NCBI GenBank assembly: GCA_027335965.1
Contig: DAHWGZ010000014.1
Coordinates: 1-21,745 of the forward strand
Direction: 5' to 3'
From: Acidiferrobacter sp.
GTDB lineage: Bacteria; Pseudomonadota; Gammaproteobacteria; Acidiferrobacterales; Acidiferrobacteraceae
DNA length: 21,745 nucleotides
A program made the translations under genes and the position numbers. This document shows, piece by piece, positions 1-7,643 of the stretch (positions are counted from its first letter, which is position 1; each line of letters opens with the position of its first letter). The notes below the pieces were generated by a model. It saw only the letters and a list, made by a program, of their open reading frames with translations, did not search any database and had not been told where the DNA came from.

Positions 1-635
1 CAGTCCCGCCCTTGGAGCTCTCCATACAAGCGCTCCGCGATCACACGCTGCAGATCCGCCGCCAGCCGTTCCATGCGCCCCTCGACACTGTTGTCGATCC
101 GCACCGTGTTATTGACGTCGCGCACCACGACGCCGCCGATCGGATCCCGACATTCCGGGGACAACTCGATTCGCTTGCCCGGCGCCGCCTTGCGGGCCAT
201 GGATTCCCACGATCCCTGGAGGCGCGCGAAGTCGCGGGCGACGACCTCGGCCACGAGTTCCTCGTGCTCGATCGCCCGCGCCGCCTGCCCCAACAGTCGC
301 CCGAATGCCGGCAGGTAGGCGCGTTCGTCTTCGGCCAGCGCGCGCAGGCGGTCCCGCAACGCCTCCATCACGGCCTCCACGCCCATCCAGCGCAGCCGCT
401 CGGCCTCTTCGCGCATCTTGATTTCGGCGGACTGCACCGTGCGCCGATAGAATCGTTCGGCCATCGCCTGGGCGACCGCGTTCTCCCGCTCCTCGAGCCG
501 CCGCACCCGCGTGTTCGCCTCCTCGATGAGTTGATCGGCCTCCCGCCGCGCTTGCCCGAGAAACTCATCCGCCAACGTCCGGGCGCGCGCCAGCAAGGCG
601 GCTTTGAGTGTTTCGCTGCGTGTCACGGCATTCAT
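1..635 (-). CDS. atpE: V/A-type ATPase subunit E (peripheral stalk), partial at left edge
   Basis: This is the coiled-coil stalk subunit that pairs with a short G/H-type helix and ties the catalytic A3B3 head to subunit I. The 211 visible codons start MNAVTRSETLKAALL and continue as a long charged helix, with heptad-like Glu/Arg/Ala-rich sequence over roughly residues 15-110. A compact C-terminal domain follows, containing ELSPECRDPIGGVVV and then VNNTVRIDNSVEGRMER, typical of the E-subunit C-terminal fold. E subunits are usually about 190-215 residues, so only the last few residues should be missing. The ATG overlaps the stop of the F subunit in an ATGA junction, which fixes the start and suggests translational coupling. 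The next genes to the left, outside the window, should be A, B and D. Confidence 0.88.
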   Translation of the reverse strand, partial: MNAVTRSETLKAALLARARTLADEFLGQARREADQLIEEANTRVRRLEERENAVAQAMAERFYRRTVQSAEIKMREEAERLRWMGVEAVMEALRDRLRALAEDERAYLPAFGRLLGQAARAIEHEELVAEVVARDFARLQGSWESMARKAAPGKRIELSPECRDPIGGVVVRDVNNTVRIDNSVEGRMERLAADLQRVIAERLYGELQGRD

Positions 636-1015
636 GTCGGCCCCCCAAGGGCCCCGGGCCCAAGAACGCTCCCGATCAGATCTTCCACCGCCAGCCGGTG
701 GGTCTCCGGCGCATCGAGCGGCGGAATCTCCGCCAGCACGATGCGTCCGCCCTTATGGCGCGCGCGCTTCAACCAGGGACCATCGCTCAAGGCCAGATCC
801 TGGCCTATGATCACCAAGGCATTCTGGCGCGAGCCCATAAGCCCCGCCAGCAGCTCTTCCAGTTGCCGTGGCGTGGCCTCGGGCACGGTCTCGAAGCCGA
901 TGAGGGCGAACCCGTCGGTGAGTGCCGCGCTCCCGAGCGCCAGCAAACGGGTCTGCGGGGGCGCCACGTCGTTCGTCCCGCCCCGCCCTTTGGCATTGCC
1001 GGCATCCCCGATCAT
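632..1015 (-). CDS. atpF: V/A-type ATPase subunit F (central stalk)
   Basis: Subunit F is a small Rossmann-like protein that sits on the central rotor shaft with subunit D and modulates coupling. The 127-residue product has the usual pattern. A first strand, TRLLALGSAALTDGFALIGFETVPEA, is followed by a helix (TPRQLEELLAGLM), a second strand (NALVIIGQDLAL), and RIVLAEIPPLDAPE near the C-terminus, which matches the conserved strand-plus-proline loop of the family. The length is slightly above the usual 100-115 because of a Gly/Asn-rich N-terminal extension of about 20 residues. Reading is open further upstream, but the ATG at 1015 forms an ATGA overlap with the K-subunit stop and is the natural start. 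Its own stop overlaps the E-subunit ATG. Confidence 0.85.
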   Translation of the reverse strand: MIGDAGNAKGRGGTNDVAPPQTRLLALGSAALTDGFALIGFETVPEATPRQLEELLAGLMGSRQNALVIIGQDLALSDGPWLKRARHKGGRIVLAEIPPLDAPETHRLAVEDLIGSVLGPGALGGPT

Positions 1016-1458
1016 CCGATTTTGCCAAGCAAGAGAATGGTCACCACCAGACCGTATATGGCAATCCCTTCGGCAAGCCCGAGATAAATGAGCGTGCGTC
1101 CAAATAATTCCGGTTTCTCGGAAATCACAGCCAATGAGGCCGCGCCCACCGGCCCCATGGCGATGCCCGCGCCGATGGCGCCAAGCCCGGTCGGAATGCC
1201 GATTCCGATGAGGGCAAGACCCAGGCCCAGGGTGATTGGATTGTGACCGATCGTTCGCGCAAGCACGTCTTGCGTCCCGGCGATGAGGATGGCGAATACC
1301 GCCACCCCGATCACCAACAGGTGCATGGCGACACCACGCCTGAACCAGCGGGCTGCGCGTTCGCGCGTCCACCGGGATCGCGGGCGCACGGTGAGATATA
1401 TCCCGGCGCCCAGGGTGACAGACAGGCTCAGAACGAGCAGAGCGATGAACCAGTACAT
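1012..1458 (-). CDS. atpK: V/A-type ATPase proteolipid subunit K (c-ring)
   Basis: This is the membrane rotor-ring subunit that carries the translocated ion. The 148 residues contain four predicted membrane helices, at about 2-22, 45-62, 76-108 and 120-145. Helix 3 is the glycine-rich c-type helix (GIGIPTGLGAIGAGIAMG). Helix 4 carries the ion-binding carboxylate Glu130 in YLGLAEGIAIYGL. The first hairpin has no mid-membrane acidic residue and a basic loop rich in Arg (about 25-42), so there appears to be one ion site per four helices. The glutamine that marks Na+-binding rotor helices is not evident in helix 3, where Ala/Gly occupy the region, so H+ specificity is more likely; this is inference. 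The start has a strong AGGAGG site and lies 15 bp after the I-subunit stop. Confidence 0.87.
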   Translation of the reverse strand: MYWFIALLVLSLSVTLGAGIYLTVRPRSRWTRERAARWFRRGVAMHLLVIGVAVFAILIAGTQDVLARTIGHNPITLGLGLALIGIGIPTGLGAIGAGIAMGPVGAASLAVISEKPELFGRTLIYLGLAEGIAIYGLVVTILLLGKIG

Positions 1459-1473
1459 GGTCTCCTCCTGTGA

Positions 1474-3390
1474 TCAGATGGCTTTTTCGGCCGATCCCGG
1501 CGCCATCCACCGCGGCAGCTCGAGCGGGCGGAACTCACGCCCATCGCCGCTGAAAAAGCGCGAGAATCCCTCGTAGTATTCCAGGCGTAGGGCCTGTATC
1601 GCGACAATGGCGCCCTCGAACACGATTATGAACAGATTTCCCAAGACCACCGTGGTCCAGCGACCCGTGGCGTGCAGCATTCCGGAGATCGTGAACACCG
1701 CGATCGCGAGCGCCACATGATTCAGGCTGAACGCGGCGATACGCAGGAACGATAGGGTGTTGGAAAGGTACTGGACGATTGTCTCGAAGCCTTCCATGGC
1801 CACTATCACGATCCTTTCTCCAAGACGCGCGGGATTCTTCACGACGAGGTATGCCAGAATGACGCCGAGCGGACCCACGATCGCCAGCAACCCGCGCATG
1901 CCGAGGGCGGCCCCCGAGACGTCGCGATACCCGCCGTACAGACACCCCAAGTAAAACGCCAATCCCGCCACGCCCTGGGCGCTGAACAAGGCCTCCCGGT
2001 AGTTCGCCTCCGCGAATCGATTGCGGATATTCAATACGGTGGCCAGGACCACGAAGCCCGCGCCCCAGCCCAGGGCCAGCAGCAGCATCCGCGTGGGGTC
2101 GGAAAGCGGCGACATCCATAGCGGTCGAATGAATCCCGCGTAACCGAATACGCTGCCATAGAGAAGCCCGAAGATCATGGAAGACATCCCCGCGGCGGCC
2201 ACAAAGGGCGTGAAGTGCTTGAGCCGGCGACGCAATGCGAGGGCCCCCAGGGCGATCACCGCCCCCTGTCCCGCGTCGCCGAACATGGCGCCATACATCA
2301 CGATGAAAGTGATCGCAAACGGCACGGTGGGGTCGATCTCGCCATAGCGTGGCACCCCATAGGTCTTGACCAGGGATGCAAACGGCATGAGCGGCCAGTA
2401 GCCGGTCATGGCCGAGGGCACGCGCATGCGTTCCTCGGGCAAGGGATCGCGGGCGCTCGACACGACGCGCCCGCCCAGCTGCTCGCCCAGCGCGCGCGTC
2501 ACATCCGGCAAATCGCGCCTGGGAACCCAACCGCTGATGAGCGCAAGGTCGCCGCGGCCACGCAGCGCGGTTCTCAGGTCGACGAACGGGGCCGCCACGG
2601 CGAGCGCGCGCGTGGCCTGCGCCAGCCGGTCACGCAGTCCGCGCCCGCGTTCTTCAATCGCCTGAAGCGCCCGATCGCCCTCGGCCGTGACGCGCTGCCG
2701 TCGCGAAACGAGCTCCTGGCGCACCTTCGCGGGGTGATCGGTGAATTCCCGCGGAATCTCCATATCGCGCCAGCCGGCCGCCTGGAGCGCCATCGCGATT
2801 TCCCCCGCTCGGCCGACGAGCCCGGCCAGCACGACATGCGCAGTCCGGTCGCGCGACAGGTAGGGGGTCGCGACATAACCCGCCAACGCCACCGACTCCG
2901 CCAGACGGCGCGCATTGGCCTCGGGTACCGTGCCGATACGAACGTCCAGGAAGGATCCGTGGTGCTGCAACCGACCGAGATCCATGTCGAGCGCGGCGAA
3001 TCCGTCCAGCGTTTCGATGAGCTGATCGATGTGCTCCCGTTCCCGTTCCGTCCGCTGCAACCGTTCCTGGTCCTGGGCGCATTCGTCCCCCACCGCCCGC
3101 AGCCAGTCGTCGATGCCGGCCAGATCCTCTTCGCGCGTCTCGCGCAACGGCGCCACAAAAGGGCCTTGCGCAACGTAGGCATGGACGGCGAGGATCTTAT
3201 CGAGCCGCCCCCGCGCGCTTTGATACAAATGGCGGTAACGCCCGCCCGGGAATTCCGGCAGCGCGTCCACGCGCGCGGGCGTGGTCTCGGGGCTGAACGC
3301 CTTGCGCTGGGCGAGCGCGAGAGCGGCCTTGGGCGCGTCCTCCGCGAGGACCAGCAGATCGACGTGCTGCATGGGTGCGGGCATGAACAC
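1474..3390 (-). CDS. atpI: V/A-type ATPase subunit I (stator, a-subunit equivalent)
   Basis: Subunit I forms the ion half-channels next to the K ring and anchors the peripheral stalks. The N-terminal half (about residues 1-350) is cytosolic and starts PAPMQHVDLLVL. It has coiled-coil stretches at about 85-135 and 220-262. The C-terminal half has seven to eight membrane helices. Family hallmarks are IVMYGAMFGDAGQG at about 364-377, YLSNTLSFLRIAAFSLNHVA at about 541-560 with the essential channel arginine near residue 550, and a terminal ALRLEYYEGFSRFFSGDGREF. The length of about 638 is normal. Starts are possible at GTG 3399, GTG 3390 and ATG 3384. I chose 3390 because GGAGG lies 9 nt upstream; it abuts the 3399 codon and is 15 nt from 3384. 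The gap to the upstream C gene is 48 bp with no terminator seen. Confidence 0.92.
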   Translation of the reverse strand: MFMPAPMQHVDLLVLAEDAPKAALALAQRKAFSPETTPARVDALPEFPGGRYRHLYQSARGRLDKILAVHAYVAQGPFVAPLRETREEDLAGIDDWLRAVGDECAQDQERLQRTEREREHIDQLIETLDGFAALDMDLGRLQHHGSFLDVRIGTVPEANARRLAESVALAGYVATPYLSRDRTAHVVLAGLVGRAGEIAMALQAAGWRDMEIPREFTDHPAKVRQELVSRRQRVTAEGDRALQAIEERGRGLRDRLAQATRALAVAAPFVDLRTALRGRGDLALISGWVPRRDLPDVTRALGEQLGGRVVSSARDPLPEERMRVPSAMTGYWPLMPFASLVKTYGVPRYGEIDPTVPFAITFIVMYGAMFGDAGQGAVIALGALALRRRLKHFTPFVAAAGMSSMIFGLLYGSVFGYAGFIRPLWMSPLSDPTRMLLLALGWGAGFVVLATVLNIRNRFAEANYREALFSAQGVAGLAFYLGCLYGGYRDVSGAALGMRGLLAIVGPLGVILAYLVVKNPARLGERIVIVAMEGFETIVQYLSNTLSFLRIAAFSLNHVALAIAVFTISGMLHATGRWTTVVLGNLFIIVFEGAIVAIQALRLEYYEGFSRFFSGDGREFRPLELPRWMAPGSAEKAI

Positions 3391-3438
3391 TTTTGCCACC
3401 CTCCAATGTGCCGTTCGCCTCCGTCGCCTCGTGTCCGC

Positions 3439-4467
3439 CTAAACGGAAGGACCGATGGACTCCCTTATCCGATCAGGGCTCAGCCTCAAGCGTTTGCCCC
3501 TCAGTACCGCATGGACCTTCTGCATATCCCCGCAGCGCAGCACGAGATAGGCAAACGCCTCCGCGACGGCGAGCGCGCCACGCCGTAGCGCAAGCCCCGC
3601 GACCCGCCACACCTCCCGTTCCATGCCGCGATCGACGTCGGCGGCCGTCACGGAACCGGCGAGCCGCCCGGCCAAGGCCGCTGGCAGATGGGCGATGACG
3701 TCCTGGATGCTCGTCCATTGGGCCAATGCCCCCAGGCGCCGATCCTGCAACCGGTAACCGCCTGGAATCAAAAGATAATACGCCTCCGCCGGGGCGAGGC
3801 CATAGGCATACCGGTAACGCAACAGCCAAGTGAGATTCAGGCGGTCGATGATGGCTCCCATCAGGGCCCGCAAGTCCTGATCCCGCGCGCCGGTCGCGAC
3901 CTTCACGCGCCTGGCAAGGCCCATGAAGTAGTGCCGGTCGAGCGCGGCGTCGAGCGCAAACCGCTCCCGCTTCTTCTCGAATACTCGTAAGGCCCCCCGG
4001 CCAATCTCCGCGAACGGCGTGGCCTCCAGGCGCCGCAGCAGCGAGGCGACGTCGTCGATCCGCAAAAGCTCGTCCACGGGCAGGCTCGCGAAGGGCCCGA
4101 TGGTGAGCAGATGGAGATCTATGACCTCGGCGGCCTCGCCGGACATCTTCCCGCGGATGATGGCCTTCAGATTGGCGAGTTCGTAGCGCCGCACCCAGTA
4201 ATTCAACAGTTCGCGATCCGCGCCCCGGAGCGCGCGCGCCAGGATCAGGGCATCTCCGATCAGATCATCGAGCAAGGCCTGCTCCAACGCCGCCGGCTCA
4301 CCGAGGGTTTCGGGATCGAGCGCCCGCCATCCGGTCTCCTCAAGAATCACCCCCTCCTCTTGCGCCGACCCATCAATCAAGGCCTCGATGCCTCGCGCGG
4401 ACAAAAGCCGTCCGGCCCGCGAAGAGACCCGGCCATGCGCATAGGCGTAGCGCGCGGCGGCCACCAT
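3439..4467 (-). CDS. atpC: V/A-type ATPase subunit C (rotor socket, d-subunit equivalent)
   Basis: This all-helical funnel protein caps the K ring and receives the central shaft. The 342-residue product begins MVAAARYAYAHGRVSSRAGRLLS, the usual N-terminal 'Y..AR.R......L' segment. It continues with YWVRRYELANLKAIIRGK at about 110-127, matching the family's conserved 'D..NLK...R.K' helix that recurs in each pseudo-repeat. The C-terminal portion repeats this logic, with a long helix pair ending AYLVLRCGDMQKVHAVLRGKRLRL. No membrane segments or signal peptide are apparent, consistent with a soluble socket. Length is typical for NtpC/AtpC (about 320-350). The gene starts 2 nt after the stalk-subunit stop and is clearly in the same operon. 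The assignment rests on family pattern, length and context rather than catalytic motifs. Confidence 0.85.
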   Translation of the reverse strand: MVAAARYAYAHGRVSSRAGRLLSARGIEALIDGSAQEEGVILEETGWRALDPETLGEPAALEQALLDDLIGDALILARALRGADRELLNYWVRRYELANLKAIIRGKMSGEAAEVIDLHLLTIGPFASLPVDELLRIDDVASLLRRLEATPFAEIGRGALRVFEKKRERFALDAALDRHYFMGLARRVKVATGARDQDLRALMGAIIDRLNLTWLLRYRYAYGLAPAEAYYLLIPGGYRLQDRRLGALAQWTSIQDVIAHLPAALAGRLAGSVTAADVDRGMEREVWRVAGLALRRGALAVAEAFAYLVLRCGDMQKVHAVLRGKRLRLSPDRIRESIGPSV

Positions 4468-4469
4468 GC

Positions 4470-4790
4470 TCAGTCCCTTGCCGGGTCCAGGAACAGGGCG
4501 AGCGCGACGTCGATGGCGTCTCGCTCTTGCTGGGCGGTCTGCAACTGCAACTTGCGCAGATGCGCCACGTGGCGGCGTTGCGACTCGCTCACGGCCTGGG
4601 CCGCGCGCTCCTCGGCCTTCTGCATGAACAAGGCCCGCACATCTTGCCGATGTGCCTCGAAACGCTTTTCCACGGCCCGCGCCTCCTTGCGCGCGTGCAA
4701 GACGACCTTGTCGTGCTTGGCCCTCGCTTCCGTTACCAAGGCCTCCGCCGCGAATTCCACGTCCAGCAACTGTTGCAATACGTCATCCAT
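4470..4790 (-). CDS. Short coiled-coil V/A-type ATPase stalk subunit (G/H type)
   Basis: This 106-residue protein is almost entirely predicted helix, rich in Ala, Arg, Glu and Gln, with no membrane segment. An example is EARAKHDKVVLHARKEARAV followed by KAEERAAQAVSESQRRHVAH. This is the look of the short stalk partner that pairs with subunit E, and the position just ahead of the C, I and K genes supports it. The ATG at 4790 has AAGGGA about 8 nt upstream. The same frame stays open upstream and reads GHGAILGGIIEAREAI without a usable ATG/GTG/TTG, so a non-standard longer start cannot be excluded. It is the first gene of the ATPase block and lies 58 bp after hoxX, the largest gap in the unit. 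Such stalk subunits diverge quickly, so the name rests on composition and context. Confidence 0.72.
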   Translation of the reverse strand: MDDVLQQLLDVEFAAEALVTEARAKHDKVVLHARKEARAVEKRFEAHRQDVRALFMQKAEERAAQAVSESQRRHVAHLRKLQLQTAQQERDAIDVALALFLDPARD

Positions 4791-4848
4791 GATGGCTTCC
4801 CTTGCCTCGATGATCCCGCCGAGGATGGCTCCATGCCCCTCCCCGGCC

Positions 4849-6582
4849 TCAGGATTGCCTTTCTCGCGAGGCGCCCATTGATCTCAGGCGCCGGTGCGTG
4901 GCCAGATAAAGCGGCGTGCGCGAATGCGGCGTCTTGTGCGTGAAATGATGGCGTGCCACGTGATAGCTTCGATCGAACCCGTAGAAATTGCCATGCATCC
5001 GCTCAAGCTCGCAGGCCCGGTACGAGGCAAGAGGCCGACAGGCCTCGTCTCGCTCCCGCTCGCCCGCCTTGGCCGCCATGCGCGCGGACCACGCCGCCGG
5101 TCGCGCCCAGGCGCGCGCCAGGCGCGCAATGGCATCGGCAAACTCCTCCGGCGTGCGCCCCAAGGCCCCGTCGATCAGGCCGATGGCAGTCGCGGTGGCG
5201 GCATCCACCGGCAGGCGGCCGGCGCGCAGGCGCGCGACCTCGTCCGCATCCAGGCGCCGCGGCAAAAGATAGGTCCAGTACTCCGAACCATACAGATTGC
5301 CCATGTTCTTGTAATGGGGATTCAGGATGACGCCCCGCCGGACGTAGACCGCATCGGCGGCCAGCGCCAGAAACACGCCACCGGCCGCGGCATTGCCGGA
5401 CAAGGCCGCGATCGTGAGCTGGCGATCATTCGACAGGATCTCCAAAACGAGATCGTCCATCGCCTCGATGTTGCGCCACGATTCATCGGCGGGACTCGCC
5501 GCCGCCTCGATCATGTGCAGATGGATGCCGTTGGACCAATAGTCCGTCCCGCCATGCAGGACGATCACCCTGGCATCGCTATGGCGAATCTCGCGATAGG
5601 CATGCGCGAGGCGCCGGCACTGCTCGCGGCTCATGGCGCCGTTGTAGAAATGAAAATGGACATGGCAGACGGCCCCGTCTTGTTCCCAGGCGATCTCCCG
5701 CCACGTTGGTACTGGCGCCGGTGGCGCCGGCCGTTGCGCGAGATCGGCCGCCGCCGCGCCCAGCACCACCACCGCCGGCAGCTTCAATCCGCGACCTTGG
5801 GGCTCCATGGCCTGCATATGCGTGATCCATACGGCGCCATCGACGGTCGCGCGGCATACCGCCCCGTCCCGCTGGCCGATCAACGCGCCCGGCGCGCCGC
5901 GCAAGCCGCCCTCCGGCCACGCGCCATAGAGATATACGGTCTTGCCGCCCACGAAATCGCGCACACCCGGCGCGCCGTCGGAGGCATGAATCTTTCTCAG
6001 CACGACCTCCGTGGTGTCGGTCCGCCAGTCGATGGCGCGATGCGCCTGCGTCATCGGCGCATGCGCCCGGCCGCTCAAGACATCGCAACGCCCCCCGAGG
6101 GCGCGCTGGGACAACGGCCGCAGGGCCTTGCGCGCATACAGGGCCAACGCGCGGCGCAGCGCCGCGACGGCGGCCTCCGTGACTTCATGCCGATACAGGC
6201 TGCTCTTCGGCGCCACCCGCATGGGGAACGTTTCGAAGGCCCAGATATCGCCGCCGTCCAGCTCCTCGTTGGCCTGCAGGATGGTTACGCCCCATTCGCG
6301 CCGATCCTCCAAAATGGCCCAGTCGAGCGCCGACGGCCCGCGGTCTCCGGGAATGCCCGGGTGCACGATGAGGCAGGGATAGCGGCTCCAGACGCTGCGC
6401 GCTATGGCGCGCTTCAGGTAGGGGGCGACTATCACGTCGGGCGCGAATAGCCGAACCCCCTCCTCGGTGGCCGCCTCATGCACGTCGAACTCGACCGCCA
6501 GCTCATGCCCGTCGCGCGCAAGCTCCGCATGCACGCGCTGGCTCAGGCTGTTGAACGTCTCCATCAAAAGCAGAATGCGCAT
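4849..6582 (-). CDS. hoxX: HoxX, aerobic CO-ligand synthase for [NiFe]-hydrogenase
   Basis: HoxX makes the active-site CO ligand from the formyl group of N10-formyl-tetrahydrofolate via formyl-CoA, letting [NiFe]-hydrogenases mature in air. The 577 residues have the family's two parts. The N-terminal formyltransferase-like domain (about 1-280) contains HPGIPGDRGPSALDWAI at 74-90 and ILQANEELDGGDIWA at 101-115. The C-terminal enoyl-CoA-hydratase/crotonase-like domain (about 300-560) contains VLHGGTDYWSNGIHLHMIEA at 341-360 and GNAAAGGVFLALAAD at 396-410 (oxyanion region). NPHYKNMGNLYGSEYWTYLL at 421-440 is a HoxX signature. Length is normal. It starts 8 nt after the hypE stop with a TGAGGGGGG site. 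It is the last hydrogenase maturation gene before the ATPase block. Confidence 0.95.
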   Translation of the reverse strand: MRILLLMETFNSLSQRVHAELARDGHELAVEFDVHEAATEEGVRLFAPDVIVAPYLKRAIARSVWSRYPCLIVHPGIPGDRGPSALDWAILEDRREWGVTILQANEELDGGDIWAFETFPMRVAPKSSLYRHEVTEAAVAALRRALALYARKALRPLSQRALGGRCDVLSGRAHAPMTQAHRAIDWRTDTTEVVLRKIHASDGAPGVRDFVGGKTVYLYGAWPEGGLRGAPGALIGQRDGAVCRATVDGAVWITHMQAMEPQGRGLKLPAVVVLGAAAADLAQRPAPPAPVPTWREIAWEQDGAVCHVHFHFYNGAMSREQCRRLAHAYREIRHSDARVIVLHGGTDYWSNGIHLHMIEAAASPADESWRNIEAMDDLVLEILSNDRQLTIAALSGNAAAGGVFLALAADAVYVRRGVILNPHYKNMGNLYGSEYWTYLLPRRLDADEVARLRAGRLPVDAATATAIGLIDGALGRTPEEFADAIARLARAWARPAAWSARMAAKAGERERDEACRPLASYRACELERMHGNFYGFDRSYHVARHHFTHKTPHSRTPLYLATHRRLRSMGASRERQS

Positions 6583-6590
6583 GGCCCCCC

Positions 6591-7643
6591 TCAGCAGATG
6601 CGCGGCATGGGGTCGCCGGCCAGCCAGTCCACCATGCGGCTGCCGCCCCCGAACGCCGTTTCCATCTCCACGAAATGAAAGGGATCAACGACCACCTCGC
6701 CGATGATCGCAGCCTGCATCCCGAGCGGATGCGCGCGCATGATTGAAAGCAACCTCTCGGCGCATTCGGCCGGACACACGGCGATGAGCTTTCCCTCGTT
6801 GGCGATATAGAGCGGATCGAGGCCCAGGAATTCGCAGGCCGCCCGCACCTCCTCCCGGACCGGGATGGCCGATTCGCGGATGCGCATGCCGACGCCGGAC
6901 TTGTCGGCGATCTCGTTCAAGGCCGTGGCGAGCCCTCCGCGGGTCGGATCGCGCAGGCAATGGATGGTGGGCACGGCGCGCACCATCTCCCCGACGAGAC
7001 CGTGCAGCGCCGCGGTATCGGACAGGATGTGGGCGTCGAATGACAGATGCTCGCGTTCCGACATGATCGCCATCCCATGGTCCCCGATGAAGCCGCTCAC
7101 GATGATGCAATCATGGGGCCGCGCGCGATGCGCGTGGATGTCAAGGTCCGGATCGACGACCCCAACGCCGGTTGTCGTGATGAAAATCCCGTCGCCCTTG
7201 CCGCGCTCCACCACCTTGGTGTCGCCGGCGACGACCGCCACCCCCGCCGAGCGCGCCGCCTCCGCCATCGAATCCGCGATGCGCCTCAGATCGGCAAGCA
7301 AAAATCCCTCCTCGATGATGAATCCCGCAGTGAGGTATAAGGGCGTGGCCCCCGCCATCGCCACGTCGTTGATCGTGCCGTGGACCGACAAGGCGCCTAT
7401 GTCGCCGCCTGGGAAAAACAGCGGCGAAATGACGTGCGAGTCGGTGGCCACCACCAGGCGCCCAGGTGGCAGCTCGCAACGCGCCTGATCGTCCATCAAG
7501 CGCAGCCACTCGTTGTCGAACGCGCGCAGGAAGATCTCCTCGATGAGCTGCGTGGTTGCGCGCCCGCCGCTGCCATGGCTCATGTCGATACGGCCCGCGC
7601 GCACATCCAGCGTGCCGCCGTGGCGCCGCGCCCGCGCGCTCAT
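6591..7643 (-). CDS. hypE: HypE, carbamoyl dehydratase / thiocyanate-forming maturation protein
   Basis: HypE receives a carbamoyl group from HypF on its C-terminal cysteine and dehydrates it with ATP to a thiocyanate, the source of the cyanide ligands. The 350-residue product has the PurM/ThiL-like ATP-binding start SHGSGGRATTQLIEEIF at about 22-38 and DSHVISPLFFPGGDIGALSV at 68-87. It ends in the diagnostic PRIC, with Cys350 as the carbamoyl carrier. The reading frame is open far upstream, but the ATG at 7643 overlaps the hypD stop in an ATGA junction. An internal Met at residue 21 is a less likely alternative start. It lies in the hypC-hypD-hypE-hoxX run and should form the HypE-HypF and HypC-HypD-HypE transfer complexes in the cytoplasm. 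Confidence 0.96.
   Translation of the reverse strand: MSARARRHGGTLDVRAGRIDMSHGSGGRATTQLIEEIFLRAFDNEWLRLMDDQARCELPPGRLVVATDSHVISPLFFPGGDIGALSVHGTINDVAMAGATPLYLTAGFIIEEGFLLADLRRIADSMAEAARSAGVAVVAGDTKVVERGKGDGIFITTTGVGVVDPDLDIHAHRARPHDCIIVSGFIGDHGMAIMSEREHLSFDAHILSDTAALHGLVGEMVRAVPTIHCLRDPTRGGLATALNEIADKSGVGMRIRESAIPVREEVRAACEFLGLDPLYIANEGKLIAVCPAECAERLLSIMRAHPLGMQAAIIGEVVVDPFHFVEMETAFGGGSRMVDWLAGDPMPRIC

Noticed and set aside
632..1510. One long frame covering the F subunit and the antisense-shifted reading of K and the end of I
   Set aside because: The part upstream of 1015 overlaps the clear K proteolipid gene in another frame. The F-subunit resemblance starts only near 1015, where an ATGA junction lies.
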